Under the pieces are notes generated by a model, which was not told the origin of the DNA, made no database searches, and worked only from the letters and a program-made list of their open reading frames with translations. The translations under genes were made by a program, and so were the position numbers. A DNA stretch of 35,058 bases from Spongospora subterranea (Eukaryota; Endomyxa; Phytomyxea; Plasmodiophorida; Plasmodiophoridae), in the NCBI GenBank assembly GCA_900404475.1, contig OUQQ01000138.1, positions 1 to 35,058 on the forward strand, read 5' to 3'. The first letter of the stretch is position 1, and the number at the start of each line of letters is the position of its first letter. Shown piece by piece: positions 1 through 13,159 of the stretch.

Positions 1-506
1 GCGAAATTTCAGCGCAGCCCGGACAAGTGACGCAGTTTTCGTCGCGAATATTTCATTTCTCCCTAAAACAACAATAAATGGCTCACCTATTAAAAGCTCA
101 AGGATCCTGTGTTCACCCGACACAGTACCCATTTCTGCTGTCATGTATTTCTTCTCGGTCACCCCATCTATTACGATGGGATGCCCCAACCCGTCTTGCG
201 TTGGCACTAGCTTTCGGACTACGAGAGGACGCTTCACCCGATTGCTTCATATCTGGTACATTCGGTCAATCGGGATACCACGAGACTGTGCGACTCGGAC
301 ACAGCATCAAGTTATGACATCTCGTCGCAAGAGAAACCTAAGCGTCTACGGCCATCTGAAAAAATCCAATTTCCTGTCACGCGGTCGCCACAAAAAGGGC
401 CGTATCTGTCAAAGATTCGTTATCTATGCTGGTCAAGGTGTACGTGTTAGTGCTATACGCTGTAGTAATGGGAGGAAGGACGAAGAAGCGCTGTGAGAAG
501 AATAAG

Positions 507-570
507 AAGGACGGAAGAAGAACGGAGAGAAGAGTGAGAAGGACGGAAGAAGAGCGGAGAGAAGAGGGAG
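507..570. repeat. Purine-rich tandem duplication, 2 x 32 bp
   Basis: Two adjacent 32-base copies (507-538 and 539-570) begin aaggacggaagaaga and match at 30 of 32 positions. The surrounding 480-580 segment is almost pure A/G. The near identity suggests a recent slippage duplication. I see no coding role. Confidence 0.8.
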
Positions 571-624
571 ACCGAATTCATAGTCGTAAAACGTTTGTTG
601 ATCGAAGTGAAGAGTGAGTTGAAA

Positions 625-680
625 ATGGCCCAAAAATGGCCCAAAATTGGCCCAAAATCCCGATTTGGCCCCAAAAATGG
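625..680. repeat. Degenerate ggcccaaaa short repeat
   Basis: The motif ggcccaaaa, or a near variant, occurs four times in about 55 bases with 10-20 base spacing. It is a simple degenerate tandem repeat with no visible function. Confidence 0.6.
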
Positions 681-1389
681 CACAATGACTTCAATATTCC
701 GTCCCTCGATGCGAAAGGAGAACGAACGATTGATCAACTTTTGCTATTCGAACTTTAAATCGCCACCCCAGAATAGCCTGGTGGAATACAAGTCTCAAAT
801 ACACGAACTAGGTCAATACAGTTTTTGTGAACAACGGTCGGATCAGAATAATCTATCAACGTCTACCATCGACAAAAGGAAATACATTTCGATGGGACAC
901 GTGCCACGATCGGCAAATACATGAGACAGAACAAAAACGGAGGAAATGCGGGTGATCGCACTCCTTTTGGTATATGAACGAGACGATCGTGTTCAACCTG
1001 TCAGTGTGGGCGTATCCAGGGTCCACAGTTTTGTGATGCCGCTCTGTCGGCAGTGGCCAGAGCGGGATAGCGGTGAAAGGGAGAGGAGAAGATGAAGAGA
1101 GAAAAAAAGAGAATTGAAGTGTTTTTATCACGGTAGGGGCGTACAGATGACCAGTATTGACAGGGTCGATTAGTAGCACATTCTCCTGTTTCAAACCAGG
1201 CTCTGTAGGAGTCCGACTGAACATGGCTCCATGGGACGTGATTGCACAGAGATTTTCACAAGATTGAGAACATCTGAAACAATATAGATAAACGGCTCTT
1301 ATGTAAAACCTGATGGCTCAAAACCCTGCCAACCGATCAACAATTCAGTTTCACCCGTATCAGTGTTGCTCCTCATGTCGCAAATTGAA

Positions 1390-2475
1390 GATACGTTATT
1401 GGAAGCGCCATGTGATGCGATATTGTGCAGGAGAGGTGTTGTGAGAGTTGAGGGTCTTGTCATGGTAATACATCAGTCCTTGGTCATCCATTGCCGAGAG
1501 GTGATCAATTTTTTTACCATGAACTCGTGCCCGTTGACCACGTCAACAATCTTTGCTGGACCAGACCAGTTAGCACAGACTTTTCTACTTTGACTCGTTG
1601 AAGAGTAGAGCACATAATCGCTTGTGTCCACGGTGGATCTGTGATTTCAACGAGAACGATGCTTATGGGCGCGTTGTCTGGATTCACGATGACAACTTCC
1701 TTGTGATGAACTCCAAATCGTCAAAAGGCCGACTGTGATCTCATTGATTCGCTTTGAAGCTATAGAGAGGCACATTAACAATGGTGTCACTGTGAGGAAG
1801 GAGAAATTGACGACAATAAACAAAAAGGTTGTAGATCTGTGAAAATGGGAACAGACCTTGGGACGAACCTGATCGTTGAGGACCATGTTGACGAGAGGAA
1901 GAATATACGGCCAATTGTCATCGAAAGGAAGGCTGAACTCCGACATTAATTATTTTCGAATGGATTAAATATGTCGGCTGACGATCTCTACGGTCCCGTT
2001 AACCCATGGAGTGTCGGTGGTAGTAAAGTGTCTGGCGATATGTAGACGAGAAAACAATTTATCAACCACACTGTTCTTGAAATGTGATCCCTGATCAAAA
2101 CTGTGTTGATAAACTATAAGAGCGAATACCACCGTGAAATGATCGTCAAGTTCGCAGGCGACCAATTCGATGAAACAGCTGAGATCGTCCTTCAAAACAA
2201 GAACTTACGAATATTGATGTGGTTGGTTAACTTCTGATTCAAAGATGTATAAAAAATCATAATACAAAACAGTGTTAGGTTTAGACGAATGCATCACAGA
2301 ACCATATGGTCGAGGAACAACGCTACCACGAACCCGTAAACAGGGAGGAAGTTAGAAACTAACTCTTGAATATATCTCACCATATCCGGCCACCAAAACC
2401 GGTACAGTATTGTCTTGATGGTGTTCTCAGAAGTGAGATGACCCGAGAGTCCCATATGGGCGATGACCATCAGAC
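1390..2475 (-). mobile_element. Ty3/gypsy-type retrotransposon relic (integrase part of pol)
   Basis: Three minus-strand blocks appear in the order expected for a gypsy-type integrase. First (about 2370-2470) is the zinc-binding region, with AHMGLSGH followed by RFWWPDM. Second (1965-2195) is the catalytic core. Third (about 1400-1946) is a C-terminal part, with NWPYILPLVNMVLN and a later NWSGPAKIVDVVNGHEF stretch resembling the chromodomain-like tail. The blocks lie in different frames separated by stops, and the CxxC half of the zinc motif is not seen. I did not recognise reverse transcriptase, protease, gag or LTRs, so this is a truncated, inactive copy. Family: strong; exact clade: not determinable here. 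Confidence 0.75.
1965..2195 (-). pseudogene. Integrase catalytic core remnant (DD35E)
   Basis: This open segment carries the retroviral-type integrase fold signature. It has an early Asp (KDD), a second Asp in FDQGSHFKN, and a Glu in NGTVE. The second Asp and the Glu are separated by exactly 35 residues, so the catalytic triad is still readable. The frame ends right after the core (SRHI, stop), and the C-terminal part resumes in another frame at 1946. The core therefore cannot be expressed as a normal integrase. It is a relic, not a host gene. Confidence 0.75.
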
Positions 2476-3537
2476 GAAATTAGGAGAGACGTAGAAGCGA
2501 TCCTGAGTTGATATGAGGACGTTCTCCAGGCTGTAGGTGATTCTGAATAAGCAAGCCATCAGGACCGGGTTCAACATGTTCATTATTGATGGGTGGACTG
2601 GTCTTCGGCGATGGATTGTATAGTTGGCCAAATGAAATCCCCAGCAATTCGATAAGACTCAAAGTGAGCCTTTTTAATGCGAGTTGTATAACAGAGGTGA
2701 CTTCGGCCGAAAGCGCTGTTATGTCACCTTTGATATAAAACTCACATAAAAAACTCACTGCCCCTTTTGAGTCTTATCAAATTGAGAGATTTATGATTTT
2801 ATACAAATAAGGCGATCGTGGGCGCTAGCTCGACAAACTTTTGCCGCCGTTGCTGTCGCCTTTCGGCGCAGGTGCTGATGTCAACAACCGCCTTTCGTGG
2901 TTGTTGCGCCATTTGCCTGTTTATACATTCAGTGGGTCTGATTACTTCCTGCGCTAACGATTTGAGCCATGTGAGGTGCGATTCATCCATAGAATGCAGT
3001 TTCAGCATTAGAAGTGGGATTCTGGGCTTGAGACAAATGGTTCTACTCGGATTTAACTTGGCAACCTCGGGGGGCATTGACCAGAACACAGACAACACAT
3101 GTCAACAAAAAAGAGGTATGGCTTGAATGCAAAGTCTTGGGATCACGAGCTCCAAGAAAAATCCCGGAATTTTTGGCTATTTCGACCCCTTCATAGGTAG
3201 GGAAACACTGGGTTTTTAACCAGAAACCTACTCCTCGATGCAAAATAAGGGGAAAACAAGGCAAAAGCCAGACAAATGTTGTCACAGTGTTGTCACGACG
3301 ATGGCAGTGCAAGAGTGAGTCAGGGGCGCTATTTTCGACCCCTTCCATAGTCAATCATCGCATCCAGTCACAAGACTGAGATATCCTTGAACCTAAAAGT
3401 GCGAACCTGCTCTACAGTGTTTTGCGGTGTACATACGTACTGTAGTCGCGTTATCTACTGGTGCTCTGGTTTTTGTCATTAGTATTCGATCGCATCGACA
3501 GTCGCTTTTGTTGACGTGTTGGTTGGCGCCATTTGAA
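2476..3537. other. Intergenic, no gene recognised
   Basis: Open frames on both strands (for example 2480-2758 and 2799-3098 on the minus strand) show no domain I recognise. The minus-strand part next to the integrase relic may be more decayed pol sequence, but no reverse-transcriptase motif was found. The last 100 bases or so should contain the aconitase promoter and 5' UTR; no clear TATA or initiator stands out. Confidence 0.45.
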
Positions 3538-6992
<3,455 letters not shown>

Positions 6993-7172
6993 CCCCTTTT
7001 CGGGACTACTCAGTATGAATACAACAAGATGTTTTCGGGCTGGTTTTCTACTTAAATACATCGATACATACACTACGACTATTTACGACTTTGTCCAACG
7101 ACTAAATGCTAAATATGACTTTCCTGACTAAACATCAATCATGATACATTCTTTAGAACTGAAAAGAGTCAA

Positions 7173-7178
7173 AATAAA
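7173..7178 (+). promoter_or_regulatory. AATAAA polyadenylation signal, aconitase
   Basis: A canonical AATAAA lies about 180 bases past the aconitase stop. A second AATAAA is at 7228-7233. Either could direct 3' end formation; the sequence does not decide which. Confidence 0.5.
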
Positions 7179-7252
7179 TATTACTGCATGCATGCTGCAA
7201 CTCCTATATTGAACCCGAAAGCTCATCAATAAACATTTGCTGTTGCGGGTCA

Positions 7253-7415
7253 CAATTTGTTCAGACCACATGGACAGAAAGCATGCCAATCATCGACCAC
7301 CCATTTGCACTTATCATGTGATCATGTACTGGAGAGCAGAAGCTGTTGCCGGTGCGGGACACAATATAACACGTATACATATGGAAGGACCGAAATCACC
7401 GGCTCATCCAGGTAA
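7253..7415. repeat. Imperfect direct repeat, copy A
   Basis: The segment from caatttgttc to about catccag resembles the one at 7488-7640 in the same orientation, about 235-241 bases downstream. Shared blocks include caatttgttc, gaccacatggacagaa versus ggaccagaatgcatg, caatcatcg and gcacttatcatgtg. Small indels separate the copies, so the duplication is not recent. It sits in the 3' flank of aconitase. Confidence 0.7.
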
Positions 7416-7487
7416 TGGAGGGGATCGAATCTGATCCATCAGATTACTGGGCAGGCCAGCACCATGAAAAGTGTGAACAGTCCCCCC

Positions 7488-7640
7488 AATTTGTTCGAAC
7501 CAGTACACTATAAATGGACCAGAATGCATGTCAATCATCGCCCAGTTGCACTTATCATGTGGTCCTGTCCTAGAAAAGAAGCGCCCTCCACAAATTTTGC
7601 TGCCGTTTCTGTTGTACCCGCGTGACTCATCCAGCTATTC
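7488..7640. repeat. Imperfect direct repeat, copy B
   Basis: Second copy of the 7253-7415 repeat. It ends about 100 bases before the start codon of the type I membrane protein gene at 7743, so it overlaps the likely promoter or 5' UTR of that gene. No protein-coding function is apparent in either copy. Confidence 0.7.
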
Positions 7641-7742
7641 CAATCAGTTTGATTGATTTCCATCTTCCGGATATCGAAGTCAATCTTCTGCCGTTTTCGC
7701 CATTCTCTAATTCTTAATTATTTGACGCCTGATCTATTGATA

Positions 7743-8912
7743 ATGAGTATTACAATATCCAAACTAGTTTTGTTCGCCCTCTTGTCGCATATAATCATCG
7801 CTCACTCCGACCATAATCAGATCACCGATTACGCCAATTCTGTCCTTAAACGTATCAACGCAGAAGAATGGACCTCAATGTTCGAATATAGTGTTGACCT
7901 TGAGGGTGTCGATAAAGCCACAGCCGCAGATGTCGTCTTGCAATCTGGATCCGATTTCGGATACGTCAACGCTGTGTATGTTGTTGATTTAACAATCATT
8001 TCCTTTCACCCATTTATTGCACAACTCAGCTTTTTTTTTTCAAAGTGTTTCACATCGATTTCAAAAAATTAGTTTGGCAAGGCGGCTTTGCCCTATACAG
8101 CGTTGTCCTGATTTGTTTGTTGGCTCCACAGCGAAACGAGTAAATCCCTGTTTGAGTCGCTGGTCGATGAAGCCAAAGCCAACCTTAAACGCGATTTGAA
8201 GGCTGATGAAAACCAGGCTTTACTTAGATCGAGTCTAAAGTTGGCTGCCGCTGCCCGACTCGATCACGCGATATTGTCCAAGCTGAAGGAGTTCTGGATG
8301 TGGCAGACTAGCAATGAAAAGAACATATTTAGCGATTTTATATCCCAGGCCGATCAACTTTATCATCTTCGCCTATTACTATTTACTGGGGACGAAACAC
8401 AACGGAAAGCTCTTGCTCTCGCAGCCGTAAATATACTGATTTTATTGTTGCCTTCTATTCCGATTTGATATGACGTTCTCTACAAGAGCAATTGAGTATC
8501 ATTTTTCTCATATTTGCTGATGTCTTTGTTGTTGTTGTCGAGGAGTTTGGTTTTTTGATAATTTTGTTATTACAGGGAACGATTGATTCAAAATTGAACG
8601 ACATCATTGACGAGAAAGTTCTCGAGGTGTTGGGCGATAAGGCTCTGTTTTTAACCTGGTGGCAATGGTCGCTCTGTGTCGTACTTTTAATTGCAGTCCT
8701 CATGATCGTCATGGTCGTTTCATGCCGATACGGTCGCCGCGATTCCAGCCTGTTGGGGGCGGAACCCCGTCAAGTCTACCTCATGCAGTCGGCTCCAGCT
8801 CCATCGGTAAGACTTGTGTGTATTTCGTTGACTGTGCCACGTTAACGTTCTGCCATAGGCGGAGGCCGCTGTTCAGGCCAGTGGGCAATCCAGCCTTTCA
8901 AGCATGGTCTGA
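7743..8912 (+). CDS. Orphan single-pass type I membrane protein, 4 exons
   Basis: Exons 7743-7975, 8132-8426, 8576-8806 and 8859-8912 join in phase to a 270-residue protein. It begins with a hydrophobic signal peptide (MSITISKLVLFALLSHIIIAHS). Next comes a charged, helix-prone ectodomain of about 180 residues rich in Lys, Asp, Glu and Ala, with no cysteines. One transmembrane segment spans about residues 204-225 (WWQWSLCVVLLIAVLMIVMVV), followed by a 44-residue cytoplasmic tail starting CRYGRRDSS. The tail holds a Tyr motif (VYLM) and ends SSMV, which fits a class I PDZ-binding C terminus. I recognise no family. Start chosen because the Met gives an ideal signal peptide; the upstream in-frame extension does not. 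Expressed-gene status is inferred from clean splicing and frame. Confidence 0.85.
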
Positions 8913-9181
8913 TTGAGGCCTGCACCTTAATACATGATCTTGTTTTGCACTCGTTATGTGTGTTCAAGTAGTGCTGATAATCTAAAAACTCTGTTTTCAA
9001 TACCAGAGCGAACCACGGAAGTCGTTGAACCAACTGTAGCCTATCTCTGTTGCAGTACCTTTAGCATTTCAAATATGCAACGCTTCTTGAAAGCGCTTGT
9101 GCCGTTTAATTGCATCTGAAGGCGCAATGCAACGAGTACAATATATTTATTCGGATAATCCATTACACCATGGTACAGTCG

Positions 9182-9781
9182 CTAGTAACAATTATAAGCA
9201 ACAAAGTAGCAGAATGCAAACACAATTTCGATCGCATCGTTGCCGATGGACTTGGGCATTTCCACTTTACACCTTCTCGACAGCGACAATGATTCATAAG
9301 CGATCCTTACTTCATGTCCGCCGTCGTGAAAACGAAATACGCACGTTGACTTGGGACCCCAGGTAATTGTGGCGATTTGCTGTGACTTCCCAAGTTCAAC
9401 TCTGTAGGTCTTAGAGAACCACCACCAACGATAGCTCTTTTTGATAATGGCGATCACACCATCTCCTTGGTAAATATAAATATCTTTGTTAGCGGATAGA
9501 ATGGCGTTTGAAATGCTCTGTTTTGCGTCATGATGCTCGCAACAATTTTCACCAGGTTCGCCATCGATAGTTCCGAAAGAACCTCCAACCCCTATGTTCC
9601 CACTGGATGGATGCCGCCAATATTGTCTGATGTATGGTCTCAGGTTGACCCCATTTTCATCAGCCTCATCAATACGCAATCGTTGAAGCGATCCCAGCAC
9701 ATCCACCTTTTCCAGAAAGAGGATCTTGTCGGAAAGAGCGACGGTGGCGAGAAAAACTGCCAGAAGCGTTGAGCAATGCAT
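9182..9781 (-). CDS. Orphan secreted protein, 199 aa, intronless
   Basis: A single open frame codes for 199 residues starting with a cleavable-looking signal peptide (MHCSTLLAVFLATVALSDK). The body is beta-rich, has an unusual WWWF run (KSYRWWWFSKTYRVELG) and cysteines in GENCCEHH, STCVF and RRCKV, and ends in a hydrophobic segment with two more cysteines (IVFAFCYFVAYNCY). The longer in-frame start at 9847 would bury the signal peptide, so 9781 is preferred. The last 20 residues or so could be intron read-through, because a GT lies in that segment. No family recognised; the gene is divergent to its neighbours and convergent with the membrane-protein gene. Confidence 0.65.
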   Translation of the reverse strand: MHCSTLLAVFLATVALSDKILFLEKVDVLGSLQRLRIDEADENGVNLRPYIRQYWRHPSSGNIGVGGSFGTIDGEPGENCCEHHDAKQSISNAILSANKDIYIYQGDGVIAIIKKSYRWWWFSKTYRVELGKSQQIATITWGPKSTCVFRFHDGGHEVRIAYESLSLSRRCKVEMPKSIGNDAIEIVFAFCYFVAYNCY

Positions 9782-10089
9782 TGGAGGTCTGCGAATGGCA
9801 AAGTTCGCGCGTGATTGCTCAAAACTCCGCGAGAGTGGCACGACCAAAGCATGCAGTCAACCATCTGGGTCGAGCGGGATTCTGCCGTGGCACAGTGCTG
9901 GTCCAATTTGATACCTCGTGCAGGGTTCTCCCTCGATAATTATACTAGACCTCGTGTCACTAAATCAAGGATGTCACTAAGTAAAAGTCCGCACGTAACT
10001 CTACGAGTTTTTTGTTGTCCTATGAAAGCTGAAGAATGCTCAGTGACTCAGTCGATCGGCGTTCTATCGATTGGGAACGTCAGAGTATT

Positions 10090-10290
10090 TCATTTTTTTT
10101 CGGCGCACACAAGTGCAGTTGTGGAGTCCATGACTGCAGCTTGCTGCCGCCCAGAAATTGGAAGTGCACCGCCGATAGTTGCCAGCCACTTATCTGAGGC
10201 AGTGAATTTCAACAGCTGCGATTTCAAAGTCGCATCAATATCGTTACAACATCAAATTTTGCAAAATGGAGTCCCGGAACATATATCCCA
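10090..10290 (-). pseudogene. Pogo/Tigger-type transposase fragment, minus-strand relic
   Basis: Read on the minus strand, this segment contains KFTASDKWL, the hallmark of the CENP-B-type helix-turn-helix of pogo/Tigger transposases. At nucleotide level about 110 bases align with 10649-10755 on the plus strand, including ttccgggac, attttgcaaa and gaaattcactgcctca. Stops and shifts interrupt the frame. It is a small decayed copy lying opposite to the larger plus-strand relic. Confidence 0.6.
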
Positions 10291-10380
10291 GTGACCACAT
10301 TATATTACCGGAGTCCGTGAGAGCGGCTGCCAGACTCGACCAATTGCCCCTCACTCCGTCGAATCAATACCACCGCCCAG

Positions 10381-11118
10381 AAAATGGATGTGCTGCAATT
10401 CATCGCAACGGGCAGGTCCCAGAGCGAATCGGCCCTCAAATTCAATGTGTCCGCGACCCGTCTGTGGTAAAAATGTGCAAAGATCATGAAAGCATCAAAC
10501 AGCGCGTCGATGAGAAACAAGGCAAATCTAAAAACGTGAAGGCGTCGCATTACCCCATGCTGGAGAGCATAAATTACGACTGGCAGCGACGAGTAGAAAT
10601 CGATGCACCAACACTGAATATTACTGGAGAATTATTACAATCACATTGAGTTTCCGGGACCTAATTTTGCAAACTTTCGATCAAGATAGAGGCAACGGTG
10701 AAAGTGGAGCTGTCGAAATTCACTGCCTCAAATGGGTGACTGGAGAATCAACAGAGGTTTTCAGTTCGAAGCCATCGGCGATGCGGAGAGCATAGCTTAG
10801 TGAACACAATCTCGATTGAGAAACGGTTGCAGAAGATCCGGTTGATGCTGCATGGTCGAACTGCGGAACATTTGGCGAGTCTGCGTTGTACTATCGGACA
10901 GCCTCGACCGGATCATACATAACTGTGAACAGCAATGGGCGTGGTGTAAATCGCAGCAAAGATCGTTCGACAATCACACCGTTTGTCAGTGCAGCGGGGG
11001 AAAAAATGATAATCCAGGTCATTGGAAAATGTAAGCAGCCGCGCGCTTTGAAGTGGATCGACATCAACGAGGTTTCGGTGTCGTATACGACCATCAAAAG
11101 GAAACGGGCTCGTCTATG
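10381..11118 (+). pseudogene. Pogo/Tigger (DDE_1) transposase relic
   Basis: Parts of a Tc1/mariner-superfamily pogo/Tigger transposase appear in order but in shifting frames. First is an N-terminal psq-like HTH (KMDVLQFIATGRSQSESALK). Next is a CENP-B-type HTH (ESIKQRVDEKQGKSKN, then YPMLESINYDWQRR and NITGELLQS), then KFTASNG with an in-frame stop. Last is the start of the DDE_1 domain (ALYYRTASTGSYITVNSNG, GVNRSKDRSTITPFV, VIGKCKQPRALK). The first catalytic Asp expected in the DES/DET motif reads GES, so it appears lost. The C-terminal half of the DDE domain is missing after 11118. At least two frameshifts and several stops make this a dead copy. No terminal inverted repeats were identified. 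Confidence 0.75.
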
Positions 11119-11334
11119 ATATGGTGATGATATGATATCGCGATCAGTGCTGCCAAAATATCGTTATCACTGTAATTCGTATCCGCAAGACGGTTCATTG
11201 TTGGGTTACAGTTTCCGTCAGACTTTCAATGACACTCTGCCGTCATAGTCAATGACATTCGTGATTGTTATCGTTACCACTGTGGTCTATGCCATCAAAA
11301 TCCATTATCGGCTCTGAGTTACGGTATCGTGATA
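11119..11334. other. Intergenic, no gene recognised
   Basis: This stretch holds A/T-rich partial repeats of gata and ttatc words but no open frame or motif I can support. It separates the transposase relic from the candidate secreted peptide. Confidence 0.4.
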
Positions 11335-11579
11335 ATGACCGATCCAATCGGCCGAAATCTCATTCTCCTAACTGCTATTTGTGTGTCGGTGCTAGGAAGG
11401 TGAATTTCATGAATCAGTATTATCTCAAACCCAGCTTGGTCCATATCAAAGGGTTTACCGTCAAACCTAGAGAAGCGCTCAGCCTGGTCAAGATTAAGAT
11501 GGAACCATTCGAGAGCCAAAATCGCCCAGTTACAGATCACGCTTCGACTCTTGAAGCCTGTAGCAAAGGAGAGCAATAA
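11335..11579 (+). CDS. Candidate small secreted peptide, 2 exons
   Basis: Exon 1 (11335-11399) codes for a signal-peptide-like start, MTDPIGRNLILLTAICVSVLG. Splicing from the GTGAAT donor at 11400 to an acceptor ending at 11470 (71-nt intron) or 11434 (35-nt intron) continues in phase to a stop at 11579. The product is 57 or 69 residues and ends DHASTLEACSKGEQ. Both acceptors keep the frame. The opposite strand has an open frame of similar length, so the call rests on the signal peptide and the in-phase splice. Family unknown. Confidence 0.35.
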
Positions 11580-12376
11580 ATCAAAGCGATGCCCTCACGA
11601 TAGAGACACGAACCCGTTCTGCATATATCCTATCCTATGAAGTATTTGATTGATCCCCATGTTTTATCGAATCAATACAGAGCGTTGCATAGAGTTTGAA
11701 AATTGACTACCAACCGATGTTCATATTTGAGCACATCTTCCACAATCATATTGACCAGAAGATTCGGTTATTGTGTAGCGAGCTACGTAAATAACGTTCA
11801 GCGAACGAGGAAATCAAGGCAATGCAGCCTGTTGTGTACCCTAGCCTAGAGCACCTGGATATTTTCGCCACCTTGAATCACAAAACTGACACCGTTTGAT
11901 GCTGTTGATTGCTCTTCCCGCTTCCTTTTCCGTGATTGCTGTTGTCGCTTTTAGTAGGTTACGGAAGCGTGTTTCGTGCAATGAACATACCAAAGCTCAT
12001 ATGTGCATGGGATTTGTTTTGGCATTAACTGTTTTGGTCGGCGTTTTCAACTTTCCCAGTTGCTTCAAAGTACGCAATGGGATTTTTCAACGAAGAGGTT
12101 ATGGGATAGATCTTTTAGTGCAGAAGTCAAGACGTGTTGTGTCAGATTGGGCAGCAATATTGTCGTGGCATGTTTCGAGGAGAGTACTGATGAAAACGGG
12201 AAGCGAAGTTGGTAGTTCCTAAACTAGATTTGATTGTGGGTCACGATTGTGGTTGCAAAATGTTTTGTGATGAGTCAACCATGAGCCGGTAGATGGAACT
12301 ACAATTGATTAATGAGGTTGGGCAATTTGCCACAAATATATTGGCGGCGGCTCTTTGAAGTGTTGTATCCCCGATT
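11580..12376. other. Weak coding-like stretch, unresolved
   Basis: An ATG at 12001 opens a hydrophobic, signal-like segment (MCMGFVLALTVLVGVFNF) ending at a GTACGC site at 12070. A downstream frame reads VKTCCVRLGSNIVVACFEES to 12215. A phase-correct join would need an implausible 26-nt intron, so I do not call a gene. This could be a decayed secreted-protein gene or chance. Confidence 0.25.
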
Positions 12377-13159
12377 ATGCCCATTTCAACAGTTCAATAT
12401 TGCATTCCGGTCTTCATCCTGATATTGTCTACGTTCATCGTATTCTACAAATGCGAGCAAAAATTCTGGCTAGGCCGATCTGATTTCTGGACCTGGCAGC
12501 AGCTACTGTGTAGCATTGGAGTGATGTTGGCCATACTAGCAGTCGTTTGTAGAGCGTTTTCCGACCGTCCGGCCAGCACACTCACCATGCTCAGTGCCTG
12601 TCTTTTCCTGTTATTTTCCATCTTCTTCACCCGCATCGCCATGGCCATCATCATGACTCGGTTCCATGTTCAGACTCCGTCAACAGTCAATCGGCAAATT
12701 GATTTACTGTTCCTAGTGCTCATCACAATTGGATTTCTCGTCGCAACGTTGTGGCTCTTGATTCAGTATTCGGAAATCATCAAGATCAACGGCGAGTTCT
12801 GCATAACGTCGGGCAGTTTGGATTTCACCATTTTCTCAGCAACTTTGCTCATGGCGATCGACCTAACTCTGTCATACCGTCTCGCCAAATACTGGGTATT
12901 TGGGCCAAGTCTGGATGGATATCAGACCCCTTTCCGCCAGCGAATGATCAGACTATCTGTTCTGATGTGCATCGTTCAGACTGTGTTGGAATTGCCGATT
13001 GTACTGATCATATACGGCACAATACCCATCGAAGTGGAGCTGCAATCACTGGTCTTCAACGCGACTGCGTTGTCGGGCACGGTGGCGGCGACGTGGCCCT
13101 ATATCTGTGTCTGCATTCAAGCGTCGTTGGCGGAGAATTCTGTCAACGAACCTGTATAA
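12377..13159 (+). CDS. Orphan multipass (about 7-TM) membrane protein, intronless
   Basis: One uninterrupted frame of 260 residues with seven hydrophobic stretches at about residues 6-25, 36-60, 66-92, 110-135, 147-170, 187-215 and 222-250. The loops are short, and a short hydrophilic tail ends SVNEPV. Loop cysteines and charges are sparse. The topology is that of a serpentine receptor, but I see no DRY, NPxxY or other class motif, so assignment to a GPCR or nematode chemoreceptor family is only a possibility. It is intronless, unlike most genes here. Integrity over 780 bases argues for selection. Start: first Met directly before TM1. Confidence 0.75.
   Translation: MPISTVQYCIPVFILILSTFIVFYKCEQKFWLGRSDFWTWQQLLCSIGVMLAILAVVCRAFSDRPASTLTMLSACLFLLFSIFFTRIAMAIIMTRFHVQTPSTVNRQIDLLFLVLITIGFLVATLWLLIQYSEIIKINGEFCITSGSLDFTIFSATLLMAIDLTLSYRLAKYWVFGPSLDGYQTPFRQRMIRLSVLMCIVQTVLELPIVLIIYGTIPIEVELQSLVFNATALSGTVAATWPYICVCIQASLAENSVNEPV

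Larger units (their letters stand above)
1..1360. other. Left flank, no gene recognised
   Basis: I see no convincing coding region here. Open frames exist on both strands but have no recognisable motif, no consistent splice sites and low-complexity composition. The stretch contains two short tandem repeats, listed separately. It lies downstream of the minus-strand integrase relic, so it could include the 3' end of that retroelement, but I found no long terminal repeat. Confidence 0.5.

Noticed and set aside
78..737. Overlapping open frames at the left end on both strands
   Set aside because: No motif, composition driven by A/G-rich tandem repeats, and mutually overlapping frames with no splice support.
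856..1224. 122-codon minus-strand frame downstream of the integrase relic
   Set aside because: Could be tail sequence of the retroelement but has no recognisable domain; the LTR was not identifiable.
2799..3126. Overlapping plus and minus frames near 3 kb, considered as reverse transcriptase
   Set aside because: No YxDD-type motif or other RT signature on either strand.
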